Assembly: GCA_902588855.1 (NCBI GenBank)
Contig: CACIQS010000006.1
Coordinates: 1-44,025, forward strand
DNA length: 44,025 nucleotides
Source: an uncultured Pelagibacteraceae bacterium
GTDB taxonomy: Bacteria; Pseudomonadota; Alphaproteobacteria; Pelagibacterales; Pelagibacteraceae
Direction of reading: 5' to 3'
Positions 24,494-33,891 of this stretch are shown here, one piece after another. Both the position numbers and the translations under genes were made by a program. The first letter of the stretch is position 1, and each line of letters starts with the position of its first letter. The notes beneath the pieces are model-generated. The model had not been told where the DNA came from, did not search any database, and saw nothing but the letters and a program-made list of their open reading frames with translations.

Positions 24494-25051
24494 ATGAAAA
24501 TTTTAAAATATTTTTTAATTATATTTATATGTTTAAATTCTCCAATTAAAGAAGTTTCAAGTGAGGCTATGATTAGTGAGCTTCAAAAAGGTGGTAAATT
24601 AATATTTATCCGTCATGCTTATGCACCTGGAGGGGGAGATCCATCTAATTTTGATATTAATAATTGTGAAACTCAAAGAAACTTAAATGATGAGGGAAGA
24701 GTACAATCAAAAAAAATTGGAAATTTTTTTAAACAAAATAGTATTACAATAAACAAAATTTACTCCAGCGAATGGTGTAGGTGTAAAGAAACTGCAGAAA
24801 TAGCATTTAATAATTATGAAACAAAAAATTTTTTGAATTCTTTTTTTAGTGCAAAATTTGCTAAAAATAGAAAACAACAAGTTATTGATTTTAATAAATT
24901 CTTAAAAACTTGGGATCAAAAACAAAATATAATTTTTGTAACTCATTACGTAGTAATATCTGAGCTTTTAAATTATGCACCATTATCAGGAGAGATTATT
25001 ATTTCAGATAAAAATTTAATAGTAATTGATAGTTTAGAAATAGAATATTAA
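24494..25051 (+). CDS. Histidine phosphatase superfamily protein, exported
   Basis: A 185-residue protein with an N-terminal signal or anchor (MKILKYFLIIFICLNSPIKE). The phosphatase core has the Arg40-His41 pair in FIRHAY (RHA rather than the usual RHG), Arg97 in SSEWCRCKETAE and the second catalytic His151 in VTHYVV. A short Gly-rich insertion (APGGGDP) follows the active His. This branch of histidine phosphatases is often periplasmic with unknown substrate. Its ATG is 2 bases from that of the divergent uracil-DNA glycosylase, so both 5' signals must lie within the neighbour's coding region. Confidence 0.85.
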   Translation: MKILKYFLIIFICLNSPIKEVSSEAMISELQKGGKLIFIRHAYAPGGGDPSNFDINNCETQRNLNDEGRVQSKKIGNFFKQNSITINKIYSSEWCRCKETAEIAFNNYETKNFLNSFFSAKFAKNRKQQVIDFNKFLKTWDQKQNIIFVTHYVVISELLNYAPLSGEIIISDKNLIVIDSLEIEY

Positions 25052-25061
25052 ATTAAGAATT

Positions 25062-25199
25062 ATGTCTTCAAAAAGAGCCATGCGACAAGCCCAAAAACAG
25101 GCATTTGCTAAACATAGATCGAATATTTCAAATAGTAGATTTAATTTTAGTAAAAAAAATTTAGATAAACTTAAATGTAATAAAAAAAAGAAAACTTAA
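25062..25199 (+). CDS. Small, very basic protein (45 aa)
   Basis: The frame encodes MSSKRAMRQAQKQAFAKHRS and a tail ending LDKLKCNKKKKT. Roughly 16 of 45 residues are Lys or Arg and there is one Cys. It starts 10 bases after the phosphatase stop and ends in a 4-base convergent overlap with the next gene. The composition and size recall ribosome- or nucleic-acid-associated small proteins, but I recognise no family. It lacks hydrophobic segments. Good end-to-end packing with neighbours supports it being real. Confidence 0.5.
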   Translation: MSSKRAMRQAQKQAFAKHRSNISNSRFNFSKKNLDKLKCNKKKKT

Positions 25200-25618
25200 C
25201 TTTGGTTTGCAAATTTCTCAATTTTTTTACAAGTAGAAATTTTTGAAACCCCTTCAATATCATTCATAACACTTTTAATGAATATCTCTGGCTTGTTCTT
25301 TTCGATTAATATTTGAGTATAAAATTGAGGATAGCCATGTTTTAAAGTAAAAATTTTACCATTTTCTTCGTAAATATTTCTAACATATGAGTTTGATTTT
25401 TTTACACTCAAATCAGTAATTCTGTATTTTTGATAAGTTTTTTCTGCATATACATAATTTCTAGTCATTATTAATTCATTGAGATTAAATATATATTCAT
25501 TTTTTAAATATTTATCCTCTTTGTGATCACATTTACTTAAAACAATAATTTCTGAGTGAGTATTTAAGCTTATTAAAAAAAAAAATAAAAAAATTATTAA
25601 AAACTTATTTTTTCTCAT
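25196..25618 (-). CDS. Hypothetical exported protein (140 aa)
   Basis: I do not recognise this family. It has a signal peptide (MRKNKFLIIFLFFFLISLNT then HSE) and a mature part of about 118 residues with two Cys (ITVLSKCDHK-like start at SKCDHKEDKY, and STCKKIEK near the C-terminus) that could form a disulfide in the periplasm. Tyr and Asn are frequent and beta structure is likely. Its start overlaps the end of a two-helix membrane protein gene by 14 bases, and its end overlaps the small basic gene. Probably periplasmic; function unknown. Confidence 0.65.
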   Translation of the reverse strand: MRKNKFLIIFLFFFLISLNTHSEIIVLSKCDHKEDKYLKNEYIFNLNELIMTRNYVYAEKTYQKYRITDLSVKKSNSYVRNIYEENGKIFTLKHGYPQFYTQILIEKNKPEIFIKSVMNDIEGVSKISTCKKIEKFANQS

Positions 25619-25778
25619 TTTTATCAGCGAAAAATAAAGCTATAATAAATATTACGGTCCATGCAAATACAGACAAAGTTTTTAAAGGAGTTGTATCTAC
25701 GCCCCAAACATCAAAGAATAAAGCACCAATAATTATACCTATAGCATAAATAATGCTTATAATTTTAACTTTGCTCAT
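25605..25778 (-). CDS. Small two-helix membrane protein (57 aa)
   Basis: The frame encodes 57 residues: MSKVKIISIIYAIGIIIGAL, a short loop (FFDVWGVDTTPLK), a second helix (TLSVFAWTVIFIIALFFA) and a charged tail (DKNEKK). This is a clear two-helix hairpin with both ends cytoplasmic. It starts 3 bases after the DUF1289 stop and overlaps the exported 140-residue gene by 14 bases, so the three minus-strand genes form a compact unit. No family recognised. It is too short for common length cut-offs but looks coding throughout. Confidence 0.65.
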   Translation of the reverse strand: MSKVKIISIIYAIGIIIGALFFDVWGVDTTPLKTLSVFAWTVIFIIALFFADKNEKK

Positions 25779-25781
25779 ATT

Positions 25782-26033
25782 TTATTTTTTGATCAAATTT
25801 TTCTTGAAAAGAGATATACCATTATTGATTTTGTAAGAATAAGATTCTTTAAAACTTTCAAGCTGCCAACCAGTAAGTCTTTTTTCAATTTCATTTAAAT
25901 TTTCTTTTTTCCAATCATCTGTTGTTTCCTCAAGTTTCCAAAGTCTTTTTTCCTCGTTATTTCTTCCACAACCATAACAATAGCCGGTAGAAGGATCTGT
26001 TTTACAAATACTAATACAAGGTGAAACAATCAT
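25782..26033 (-). CDS. DUF1289-family small Cys-rich protein
   Basis: An 83-residue protein with the DUF1289 signature: SPCISICKTDPSTGYCYGCG (four Cys in the first 22 residues, likely a zinc or iron-sulfur site), followed by an amphipathic region with a Trp (RLTGWQLESFKE). The family is widespread in proteobacteria and described only as 'predicted Fe-S protein'. It heads a minus-strand unit with the 57-residue membrane protein and the 140-residue exported protein. Confidence 0.85.
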   Translation of the reverse strand: MIVSPCISICKTDPSTGYCYGCGRNNEEKRLWKLEETTDDWKKENLNEIEKRLTGWQLESFKESYSYKINNGISLFKKNLIKK

Positions 26034-26074
26034 TTTTTTTTATATTTTTATATCCTTTTACACTATTATTCGGA

Positions 26075-26103
26075 TTGGACAAATCAGTTCAATAATATAT
26101 AAA
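26075..26103 (+). promoter_or_regulatory. Candidate sigma-70 promoter for tRNA-Leu (and possibly tig)
   Basis: TTGGAC (26075-26080), a 17-base spacer and TATAAA (26098-26103) lie 15 bases upstream of the tRNA. Spacing and distance are right for a tRNA promoter. As tig starts 9 bases after the tRNA, the same promoter may also serve it. Confidence 0.5.
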
Positions 26104-26118
26104 GCACCTAATTTAACT

Positions 26119-26203
26119 GGGGCGATGGCGGAATTGGTAGACGCGCTGGTCTTAGGAACCAGTCGAGCAATCGGTGAAGGTTCGAGTCCTTTTCGCCCTA
26201 CCA
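26119..26203 (+). tRNA. tRNA-Leu (anticodon TAG)
   Basis: The 85-base gene folds into a class II tRNA. Acceptor GGGGCGA pairs with TCGCCCT, with discriminator A and encoded CCA. Anticodon stem CTGGT/ACCAG closes the loop CTTAGGA (anticodon TAG, reads CTA). A variable arm CGA-GCAA-TCG follows, then T arm GAAGG-TTCGAGT-CCTTT. The D arm has the usual GG pair. It is 9 bases from the tig start codon. Confidence 0.95.
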
Positions 26204-26212
26204 TAAAAAATT

Positions 26213-27646
26213 ATGAAAGTAACAGTAGAAAATAAAAAAGGTTTAAACAAAGATCTTAAAATTTTCATCGATAAAGAGACTATGAACTCTTATATGGATG
26301 AAAAATATGAAGAGATCAAAGGAACAGTAAATTTAAAAGGTTTTCGTCCAGGAAAAGTACCAAAAGAAATTTTAAAGAGACAATTCGGTAAAGCCGTATT
26401 TAGTGAAGTATTAGACAAAGTTTTAAAAGATACATCTACAAAAGCATTAGAAGAAAAAAAAATTAAACCAGCGGGTCAGCCAAAGTTAGATCTAAAAACA
26501 TATGGTGAAGATAAAGAGTTAGAATATGTTTTATCAGTTACAGAATTACCTAAAGTAGAGATTAAATCATTAGAAAACATTGAATTTGATGAATACGTTG
26601 TTAATATTGATGATAGTGAGACAGATAAAAGAATAAAAGAAATTGCTAAGAACCAACCAAATTTTAAAGAAGGTACGGCTGATACAAAAGCAACAGAAGG
26701 TGATCTCGTTGCATTAGATTATAAAGCAACAATTGATGGAAAAGAATTTAAAGGAAGTGTGGGAAAAAATACACAGCTTACATTAGGTAAAGATTTATTT
26801 TTGAAAGGTTTTGATAAGCAGTTAATTGGTGTTAAAAAAGATGATGAGAAGGTTGTTGAGGCAACACTTCCAGAGAATTATCCCGAAAAAGAATTAGTTA
26901 ATAAAAAAGCTAAATTTAATTGTAAAATTTTATCAGTCAAACAACCACAAGAGGTTAAAATAAATGATGATTTTGCAAAAAATTTAGGAGCTAAAGATTT
27001 GAAAGATCTTAAAGCTTTAATTTCAAAACAAATAAATGATGAATATAAAAATTCTCTAGATCAACTTTCAAAAAATCAAATTCTAAAAGAAATTGAAAAA
27101 ATTAAAGTTGAAGAAGTTCCTGAAAATTTAGTCGAGGAAGAAGTTAAGATTCTTTCACAAGGCATGTCTGAAGATGATACTAAAAAAAATAAAAAATCTT
27201 TTGAAGAAAAAGCAAAAACAAGAATAAAAACTGGATTAATCTTAAATGAATTTGGTGAAAAAAATCAAATCAAAGTTAGTGAACAAGAAATTCAAGCAGA
27301 AGTTCAAAAGCAATTAAGAATGATGCCTGGACAAGAGAAAATGGTTATGGATTTTTATCAAAAAAATCCATCTGCTTTAGCCAGTCTAAGAGGGACAGTT
27401 TATGAAGAAAAAATTTTAAATCTTATAAAAGAAAAAGGTAAACCAAATAAAAAAGAAATTTCAAAAGTTGAGGCAGAAAAAATCTTAAAAGAAGCTCATA
27501 AACAAGATCACGATCATGATCATGAACCTAAAAAAGAAACAAAAAAGAAACCTAAAGCAAAAGCTTCAGAGAAAAAAAAACCTTCCACAAAAACAGCAAA
27601 ATCAAAACTAGCTGCTAAAAAAATAAAAAAAGTTAGCAAAAAGTAA
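26213..27646 (+). CDS. tig: Trigger factor (ribosome-associated chaperone/PPIase)
   Basis: A 477-residue protein with all three trigger-factor parts. The N-terminal ribosome-binding domain has the signature [10 protein letters not shown] (residues 41-50). The FKBP-type PPIase domain spans about 150-250 ([20 protein letters not shown], then [15 protein letters not shown]). The helical C-terminal chaperone domain runs to about residue 420. After this comes an unusual tail of some 50 residues: an HDHDHE patch followed by an almost pure Lys/Ala/Pro/Thr stretch ending KKVSKK. It acts on nascent chains at the ribosome exit. The order tRNA-Leu, tig, clpP, clpX, lon is the standard quality-control cluster. 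Confidence 0.95.
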   Translation: MKVTVENKKGLNKDLKIFIDKETMNSYMDEKYEEIKGTVNLKGFRPGKVPKEILKRQFGKAVFSEVLDKVLKDTSTKALEEKKIKPAGQPKLDLKTYGEDKELEYVLSVTELPKVEIKSLENIEFDEYVVNIDDSETDKRIKEIAKNQPNFKEGTADTKATEGDLVALDYKATIDGKEFKGSVGKNTQLTLGKDLFLKGFDKQLIGVKKDDEKVVEATLPENYPEKELVNKKAKFNCKILSVKQPQEVKINDDFAKNLGAKDLKDLKALISKQINDEYKNSLDQLSKNQILKEIEKIKVEEVPENLVEEEVKILSQGMSEDDTKKNKKSFEEKAKTRIKTGLILNEFGEKNQIKVSEQEIQAEVQKQLRMMPGQEKMVMDFYQKNPSALASLRGTVYEEKILNLIKEKGKPNKKEISKVEAEKILKEAHKQDHDHDHEPKKETKKKPKAKASEKKKPSTKTAKSKLAAKKIKKVSKK

Positions 27647-27678
27647 TCACAAGTTGTATAAGTAGATCGAATCAACTT

Positions 27679-28290
27679 ATGACAACAAAATTATCAGAAA
27701 ATATGAGTAATTTAGTGCCGATGGTTGTAGAGCAATCAAGTAAAGGTGAAAGAGCTTATGATATTTACTCAAGACTTTTAAAAGAAAGAATTATTTTTTT
27801 AACTGGTCAGATAAATGATAACCTTGCGTCTTTAGTAACAGCTCAGTTATTATTTTTAGAAGCCGAAGATCCGAAGAAAGAAATTTATTTATATATCAAT
27901 AGTCCGGGTGGATTGGTAACGGCGGGTCTTGGAATTTACGATACCATGCAATATGTAAAACCGGATATATCAACTTTGTGTATTGGCCAAGCTGCATCAA
28001 TGGGATCATTTTTATTAGCTGCAGGAACAAAAGGTAAAAGATTTTCATTACCTAACTCAAGGATAATGGTTCACCAACCTTCAGCAGGTTTTCAAGGACA
28101 AGCCACAGATATTGAAATTCATGCTAATGAAGTCTTGTCTTTAAAGAAAAGATTAAATGAAATTTACTCAAAACATACAGGTAAAACTGTTGATGAAATA
28201 AAATCTGCTTTAGAGAGAGATAATTTCATGACAGCAGATGTCGCAAAATCATTTGGTCTAATTGACGAAGTAGTAGAAAAAAGATCATAA
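27679..28290 (+). CDS. clpP: ATP-dependent Clp protease proteolytic subunit
   Basis: A 203-residue serine peptidase. The catalytic triad is visible: Ser107 in GQAASMGS, His132 in MVHQPSAG and Asp181 in ERDNFM. ClpP blocks [19 protein letters not shown] and [15 protein letters not shown] are complete. It forms the barrel-shaped protease that works with ClpX, encoded directly downstream. A short inverted repeat (AAGTTG 27651-27656 and CAACTT 27673-27678) abuts the start codon. Confidence 0.97.
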   Translation: MTTKLSENMSNLVPMVVEQSSKGERAYDIYSRLLKERIIFLTGQINDNLASLVTAQLLFLEAEDPKKEIYLYINSPGGLVTAGLGIYDTMQYVKPDISTLCIGQAASMGSFLLAAGTKGKRFSLPNSRIMVHQPSAGFQGQATDIEIHANEVLSLKKRLNEIYSKHTGKTVDEIKSALERDNFMTADVAKSFGLIDEVVEKRS

Positions 28291-28379
28291 TATACAATAT
28301 ATAGATAACTTATTAATCCAAACTTGATTAGTATGAGTCAACTATAATAAAGTAACTAAATTGATTCGTTTATAAAATT

Positions 28380-29648
28380 ATGAGTACAAATAATAAAAAT
28401 ATTCTTTACTGCTCTTTTTGTGGAAAGAGTCAACACGAAGTTAGAAAATTAATTGCAGGTCCAACTGTATTTATTTGTGATGAATGTGTTGAGCTTTGTA
28501 TGGATATTATAAAAGAGGAAAGTAAAGATACCTTTGTAAAACATCAAGACGGCCTTCCTTCGCCAAAAGAAATTTGCTCAGTACTAGATGATTATGTTAT
28601 TGGTCAAGCTCACGCTAAGAAAGTTTTGTCAGTAGCTGTACATAATCATTACAAAAGACTTAATTATGAAAATAAAACCAGTAAGAATGTAGAATTATCT
28701 AAATCTAATATTTTATTAGTTGGACCAACTGGTTGTGGTAAAACTTTATTAGCACAAACTCTTGCTAGAATTTTAGATGTTCCATTTACAATGGCTGATG
28801 CAACAACACTAACTGAAGCTGGATATGTTGGTGAAGATGTTGAAAATATTATTTTAAAATTGCTTCAAGCTTCAGATTATAATGTTGAAAAAGCACAACG
28901 TGGAATAGTGTATATTGATGAAGTTGATAAAATTAGTAGAAAATCTGAAAACCCATCAATTACAAGAGATGTATCTGGAGAAGGGGTTCAACAAGCTTTA
29001 TTAAAAATAATGGAAGGAACTGTTGCAAGTGTTCCACCACAAGGAGGAAGAAAACACCCTCAACAAGAATTTTTACAAGTAGATACAACTAACATTCTTT
29101 TCATTTGTGGAGGTGCATTTGCTGGTTTAGATAAGATTATTTCTCAGAGAGATAAAGGTACTTCAATTGGTTTTGGTGCAGATGTTAAAAATACTCTAGA
29201 TAAGAAGACTGGTGAATGGATGAAGGGATTAGAACCTGAGGATTTATTAAAATTTGGATTAATACCAGAATTTATTGGAAGATTACCAATGATTGCAACT
29301 CTTGAAGATTTAGATGAAAAATCATTGATCAAAATTTTACAAGAACCTAAAAATTCTTTAACTAAACAGTATCAGGAATTATTTAAGTTAGATGGAGCAA
29401 AATTAACATTTAAAGAAAACGCACTTAAAGAAATAGCTCAAAAAGCAATTAGCAAAAAAACAGGTGCAAGAGGACTAAGATCAATATTAGAAAATATCTT
29501 ATTAAAAACTATGTATGATCTTCCAAGCCAAGACAACATTGAAGAAGTTATTGTTGATGCAGGAGCTGCAAAAGGTCAATCACAACCAATTTTAGTTCAT
29601 TCTAAAGGTGAAAATAAATCTAAGTCAGGCAAAACATCAGCGGCTTAA
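28380..29648 (+). CDS. clpX: ATP-dependent Clp protease ATP-binding subunit ClpX
   Basis: A 422-residue AAA+ unfoldase. The N-terminal zinc-binding domain has Cys11, Cys14, Cys33 and Cys36 (CSFCGK and [10 protein letters not shown]). Walker A is GPTGCGKT (115-122), Walker B lies in IVYIDEVDK, and the pore and sensor regions include [20 protein letters not shown]. It feeds substrates to ClpP, whose gene ends 89 bases upstream. The gap holds a TATAAT (28343-28348) without a convincing -35, so a separate weak promoter is possible. The C-terminal tail is short and basic. Confidence 0.97.
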   Translation: MSTNNKNILYCSFCGKSQHEVRKLIAGPTVFICDECVELCMDIIKEESKDTFVKHQDGLPSPKEICSVLDDYVIGQAHAKKVLSVAVHNHYKRLNYENKTSKNVELSKSNILLVGPTGCGKTLLAQTLARILDVPFTMADATTLTEAGYVGEDVENIILKLLQASDYNVEKAQRGIVYIDEVDKISRKSENPSITRDVSGEGVQQALLKIMEGTVASVPPQGGRKHPQQEFLQVDTTNILFICGGAFAGLDKIISQRDKGTSIGFGADVKNTLDKKTGEWMKGLEPEDLLKFGLIPEFIGRLPMIATLEDLDEKSLIKILQEPKNSLTKQYQELFKLDGAKLTFKENALKEIAQKAISKKTGARGLRSILENILLKTMYDLPSQDNIEEVIVDAGAAKGQSQPILVHSKGENKSKSGKTSAA

Positions 29649-29708
29649 TATCCTTAATAAGTCACAAAAACCTATTGCAATATAATATATAATATCCATA
29701 TTAACATC

Positions 29709-32087
29709 ATGGACGTCAAAATATCATTGCCATTGTTACCTTTGAGAGACATTGTTGTCTTCCCAAGCATGGTAATTCCTCTATTTGTAGGAAGAGATAA
29801 ATCTATTTCTGCACTTAACGAGGTGATGAAGAAAGATAAGAAAATTATCCTTGTAACTCAAAAAAATTCTGAGATTGACGATCCTAAAAAGACAGATGTG
29901 TTTATGTATGGTTGCGAAGGAAGTATCCTACAATTACTAAAATTACCAGATGGAACTGTAAAAGTTTTAGTAGAAGGCATTAAAAGAGTTAAAATTTTAG
30001 ATTTTAAAGATAACGATAAATTTATTACATGTGACTATACATATTTTAATGATATTTTACCCAAGGATGAAGATTTATTTCCACTTTCAGCTACAGCTTT
30101 AAGAAGATTAGAAAAGCTTACTTCAATAAATAAGAAAATTTCAAATGAAACGATAAACACCATTAAGCAGCTAAAAGATCCTTCACAAATAGCTGATAAT
30201 ATTGCTTCACACATTACAGCTACTATTTCAGAAAAACAGCAAATTTTTGAAACAGTAGATGTTAAGAAAAGATTAAATGCCATAATTAAAATTATGGAGA
30301 ATGAAACGAGTATAATTGGTGTTGAGAAAAGAATTCGAGGAAGAGTAAAAACTCAAATGGAAAAAACTCAGAGAGAATACTATTTAAATGAACAACTTAA
30401 AGCTATTCAAAAAGAACTTGGTGAGATCGAAGACGGTAAAGACGAAACCACCAGTTTAAATAAAGCAATTACAAAAGCTAAAATGCCTAAAGAAGTTGAA
30501 AAAAAATGTCTTCAAGAGCTTAAAAAATTGAAGAATATGAGTCCAATGTCTGCTGAAGCTACAGTAGTAAGAAACTATCTTGATTGGATGACAGAACTAC
30601 CTTGGCATAAGAAAAGTGAAGTAGACATAGATTTAACTAAGGCATTAAATATTCTTGATAAAGATCATTTTGGATTAGAAAAAGTTAAAGAAAGAATAAT
30701 TGAATTTTTAGCTGTTCAAAAAAGAATGGAAAAGATTAAGGGCCCAATATTGTGCTTAGTTGGTCCTCCCGGAGTTGGTAAAACATCTTTGGGTAAATCT
30801 ATTGCAAAAGCAACTAATAGAGAATTTGTTAGAATGTCAGTTGGTGGAATGAGAGACGAAGCAGAAATAAGAGGACATAGAAGAACTTATATTGGGTCAT
30901 TACCAGGTAAAATAATTCAAATGATGAAAAAGGCTGGAACAAAAAATCCTTTAATTTTATTAGACGAAATAGACAAAATCGGAAATGATTACAGAGGTGA
31001 CCCATCTTCAGCACTTTTAGAAGCATTAGATCCAGAACAAAATACAACTTTTAACGATCACTATTTAGAAGTTGACTATGATTTATCTGATGTAATGTTT
31101 GTAACTACAGCAAACACTTTGAATATTTTACCTCCATTATTAGACAGAATGGAAGTAATAAGACTTGCTGGTTACACTGAAGACGAAAAAATTAGTATAG
31201 CTAATAAATATCTACTACCTAAACAAATTAAAGATAATGGTGTTAAAGAAAAAGAGATGAAATTAGACGATGATATCATAAAAGAAGTAATTAGAGGATA
31301 CACAAAAGAGTCAGGAGTTAGAAACTTAGAAAGAGAAATTTCAAAACTTGCTAGAAAAGTTGTTAAGAAAATTGTAGCTGGTGAAGAGAAAGAAGTTCAA
31401 ATTGATAATAAAAATTTGTCTGATTTTCTTGGTGTGGCAAAATTTAAATTTGGTGAGCTAGAAAGTGAAAATAGAGTAGGTATTGTAACAGGACTTGCTT
31501 GGACAGAATATGGTGGAGAAATCTTAAAAATTGAAACAGTAACTATGCCTGGTAAAGGAAGAATGCAGATTACAGGTAAGCTTGGTGACGTGATGCAAGA
31601 GTCTGTTAAAGCTGCTAAATCTTTTGTTAGATCAAAATGTTTAGAGTATGGAATTATTCCACCTTTATTTGAGAAAAAGGATTTTCACATTCATGTACCT
31701 GAAGGTGCAACACCAAAAGATGGCCCATCTGCTGGAATAGGAATGGTAACTTCGATTGTTTCATCAATTACCAATATACCTGTGAGAAGAGATGTTGCAA
31801 TGACAGGTGAGGTAACATTAACAGGCCAGGTATTGCCAATCGGTGGTTTAAAAGAAAAATTATTAGCTGCTCACAGAGCCGGAATCAAAGAAGTTTTAAT
31901 TCCAAAAGAAAACGAAAAAGATTTAGTGGATATGCCTAAGAAAATTATAGATGATATTAAAATTACACCAGTTGAATATGCTGACCAAGTAATTAAGATT
32001 GCTTTAACTAAAGAACTTAAACCTACAGAATGGGTAGAGGTAGATTTAGCTAAAAAAGACGATAAATCTCAAGCTAGTATTCAATAA
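29709..32087 (+). CDS. lon: ATP-dependent Lon protease
   Basis: A 792-residue LonA protease. It has the N-terminal LAN domain (LPLLPLRDIVVFPSMVIPLF), AAA+ Walker A GPPGVGKT (352-359) and Walker B LILLDEIDK. The peptidase Ser674 is in KDGPSAGIG and Lys717 in GGLKEKLLAA, the catalytic dyad at the usual spacing of 43. It degrades misfolded and some regulatory proteins. Two overlapping TATAAT-like boxes (29681-29686 and 29688-29693) lie just upstream and may give lon its own promoter. It closes the quality-control block and is followed by two tRNAs. Confidence 0.97.
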   Translation: MDVKISLPLLPLRDIVVFPSMVIPLFVGRDKSISALNEVMKKDKKIILVTQKNSEIDDPKKTDVFMYGCEGSILQLLKLPDGTVKVLVEGIKRVKILDFKDNDKFITCDYTYFNDILPKDEDLFPLSATALRRLEKLTSINKKISNETINTIKQLKDPSQIADNIASHITATISEKQQIFETVDVKKRLNAIIKIMENETSIIGVEKRIRGRVKTQMEKTQREYYLNEQLKAIQKELGEIEDGKDETTSLNKAITKAKMPKEVEKKCLQELKKLKNMSPMSAEATVVRNYLDWMTELPWHKKSEVDIDLTKALNILDKDHFGLEKVKERIIEFLAVQKRMEKIKGPILCLVGPPGVGKTSLGKSIAKATNREFVRMSVGGMRDEAEIRGHRRTYIGSLPGKIIQMMKKAGTKNPLILLDEIDKIGNDYRGDPSSALLEALDPEQNTTFNDHYLEVDYDLSDVMFVTTANTLNILPPLLDRMEVIRLAGYTEDEKISIANKYLLPKQIKDNGVKEKEMKLDDDIIKEVIRGYTKESGVRNLEREISKLARKVVKKIVAGEEKEVQIDNKNLSDFLGVAKFKFGELESENRVGIVTGLAWTEYGGEILKIETVTMPGKGRMQITGKLGDVMQESVKAAKSFVRSKCLEYGIIPPLFEKKDFHIHVPEGATPKDGPSAGIGMVTSIVSSITNIPVRRDVAMTGEVTLTGQVLPIGGLKEKLLAAHRAGIKEVLIPKENEKDLVDMPKKIIDDIKITPVEYADQVIKIALTKELKPTEWVEVDLAKKDDKSQASIQ

Positions 32088-32137
32088 TAATTAATTTACT
32101 TTATTTAAGTGTTGATGTAATAAGTAGCTCTGTTTTG

Positions 32138-32213
32138 GGGCGGTTAGCTCAGTTGGTAGAGCATCTCGTTTACACCGAGGGGGTCAAAGGTTCGAGTCCT
32201 TTACTGCCCACCA
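32138..32213 (+). tRNA. tRNA-Val (anticodon TAC)
   Basis: A 76-base cloverleaf. Acceptor GGGCGGT pairs with ACTGCCC, with discriminator A and encoded CCA. D arm GCTC/GAGC, anticodon stem TCTCG/CGAGG closing TTTACAC (anticodon TAC, reads GTA), and T arm AAAGG-TTCGAGT-CCTTT. It lies 50 bases after lon and 11 bases before tRNA-Asp, so the two tRNAs form a pair. Confidence 0.95.
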
Positions 32214-32224
32214 AACAAATAAGT

Positions 32225-32301
32225 GGGGGTGTAGCTCAGTTGGTTAGAGCGATCGCCTGTCACGCGATAGGTCGAGGGTTCGAGTCCCTTCACTCCCGCC
32301 A
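32225..32301 (+). tRNA. tRNA-Asp (anticodon GTC)
   Basis: A 77-base cloverleaf. Acceptor GGGGGTG pairs with CACTCCC (one G-T pair), with discriminator G and encoded CCA. D arm GCTC/GAGC, anticodon stem ATCGC/GCGAT closing CTGTCAC (anticodon GTC), and T arm GAGGG-TTCGAGT-CCCTT. Second of the tandem tRNA pair before the nuo operon. Confidence 0.96.
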
Positions 32302-32388
32302 CTTTTCCCAATAAATAGTCAGTTAATATAAATAAAATGTGACTTATCTTCCCTTCAACATCAGATAAAAACTGATATATAGATTTCC

Positions 32389-32757
32389 ATGTTATCTGAA
32401 TTTTTAAAAGATTACCTACCAATTATTCTATTTTTAATCATTGCTCTTGGTTTAAGTGTTGCTTTTGTAGTATTAAATTTTTTACTTTCTCCAAAAAAAC
32501 CTGATCCAGAAAAATTATCTGCATATGAATGTGGTTTTGAACCATTTCAAGACTCTAGAATGGAGTTTGATGTAAGATTTTATTTAGTGGCAATTCTATT
32601 TATCATATTTGATCTTGAAATTGCCTTCCTATTTCCATGGGCAATATCATTAGGAAACATTGGTCTATTAGGTTTTTCATCAATGATGATTTTTCTATTC
32701 ATACTAACAGTTGGTTTTATTTATGAATGGAAAAAAGGTGCTCTAGATTGGGAATAA
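32389..32757 (+). CDS. nuoA: NADH-quinone oxidoreductase subunit A
   Basis: A 122-residue membrane subunit of respiratory complex I with three helices. The conserved loop [20 protein letters not shown] and the segment [20 protein letters not shown] are diagnostic for NuoA. It opens the nuo operon, 87 bases after tRNA-Asp. The gap holds a small inverted repeat (ATCAG...CTGAT, about 32360-32375) but no clear promoter. Length is normal. Confidence 0.97.
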   Translation: MLSEFLKDYLPIILFLIIALGLSVAFVVLNFLLSPKKPDPEKLSAYECGFEPFQDSRMEFDVRFYLVAILFIIFDLEIAFLFPWAISLGNIGLLGFSSMMIFLFILTVGFIYEWKKGALDWE

Positions 32758-32767
32758 AATTAATTTA

Positions 32768-33283
32768 ATGAACGATAAAATAGATCAAATTCCTGAAGAG
32801 TTTAAACAACTTGCTAAAGATTTTAGTAAAAATGGTTTTATAACTACATCGCTGGATAATTTAATTAATTGGTCTAGATCTGGCTCTTTGCATTGGATGA
32901 CTTTTGGTCTTGCTTGTTGTGCAGTTGAAATGATGCAAACAGCAATGCCAAGATATGACTTAGAAAGATTTGGCGCTGCTCCACGTGGGTCACCAAGACA
33001 ATCAGATGTAATGATTGTTGCTGGAACATTAACAAACAAAATGGCACCAGCTCTTAGAAAAGTTTATGACCAAATGCCAGAACCTAGATATGTAATTTCT
33101 ATGGGAAGCTGTGCTAATGGTGGAGGTTATTATCATTATTCGTATTCAGTTGTTAGAGGATGTGATCGTATAGTGCCAGTAGATGTATATGTTCCAGGAT
33201 GTCCTCCTTCTGCAGAAGCTTTATTATATGGAATTTTACAATTACAAAAAAAAATTAGAAAAAAAGGATCTTTTATAAGATAG
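32768..33283 (+). CDS. nuoB: NADH-quinone oxidoreductase subunit B
   Basis: A 171-residue peripheral subunit holding the terminal iron-sulfur cluster N2, which passes electrons to quinone. The four ligands are the adjacent Cys50-Cys51 (LACCAVEMM), Cys115 (GSCANGGG) and Cys145 (PGCPPSAEA). The arginine-rich block [14 protein letters not shown] is conserved. It starts 10 bases after nuoA. Confidence 0.98.
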   Translation: MNDKIDQIPEEFKQLAKDFSKNGFITTSLDNLINWSRSGSLHWMTFGLACCAVEMMQTAMPRYDLERFGAAPRGSPRQSDVMIVAGTLTNKMAPALRKVYDQMPEPRYVISMGSCANGGGYYHYSYSVVRGCDRIVPVDVYVPGCPPSAEALLYGILQLQKKIRKKGSFIR

Positions 33284-33285
33284 TC

Positions 33286-33891
33286 ATGAATAGTTTAGAG
33301 GATCTAGAAAAAAAAATTAATTCTGAGTTAACCACGAAAATTAACAATTCAGAAATAAAACATAATCAAATTTATCTAGAAACAGATAAAGATGATTTTT
33401 TAGATGTAATATTATTTTTAAAAACTAATTTAGATACAAAATTTCGACAGCTGATAGATATTACAGTTGTGGATTATCCTGAAAATAACCAAAGATTTCA
33501 AGTCGTTTACTTATTTTTAAGTCATGAATTTAATCAAAGACTAGTTCTAAAATACTCTATTTCAGAAAATGAAGTTATACCTTCTTTAACAAGTATTTTT
33601 CCTGCTGCAAATTGGATGGAAAGAGAAGTTTTTGATATGTATGGTGTAAATTTCAAAGATCATCCTGATTTAAGAAGAATACTCACAGATTATGGTTTTG
33701 AAGGACATCCTTTGAGAAAAGATTTTCCGTTAACTGGTCACTCTGAGGTTAGATATAGTGAAGATCAAAAAAAAGTAATTAGTGAACCAGTTAAATTGGA
33801 GCAAAATTATCGAAATTTTGATTACGAGAGTCCTTGGGAAGGAACAAAATATATTAAAGAAGAAATTGAAAACAATGACAAAAAAAATTAA
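33286..33891 (+). CDS. nuoC: NADH-quinone oxidoreductase subunit C
   Basis: A 201-residue 30-kDa subunit of the connecting arm. The family hallmark [20 protein letters not shown] is present, followed by [20 protein letters not shown]. It starts 2 bases after nuoB. Its end overlaps the nuoD start by 17 bases (33875-33891) in another frame. NuoC and NuoD are separate here, unlike the fused form in enterobacteria. Confidence 0.97.
   Translation: MNSLEDLEKKINSELTTKINNSEIKHNQIYLETDKDDFLDVILFLKTNLDTKFRQLIDITVVDYPENNQRFQVVYLFLSHEFNQRLVLKYSISENEVIPSLTSIFPAANWMEREVFDMYGVNFKDHPDLRRILTDYGFEGHPLRKDFPLTGHSEVRYSEDQKKVISEPVKLEQNYRNFDYESPWEGTKYIKEEIENNDKKN

Noticed and set aside
27651..27678. Six-pair inverted repeat before clpP as an operator
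   Set aside because: Short stem with a 16-base loop; not distinguishable from chance in AT-rich DNA.
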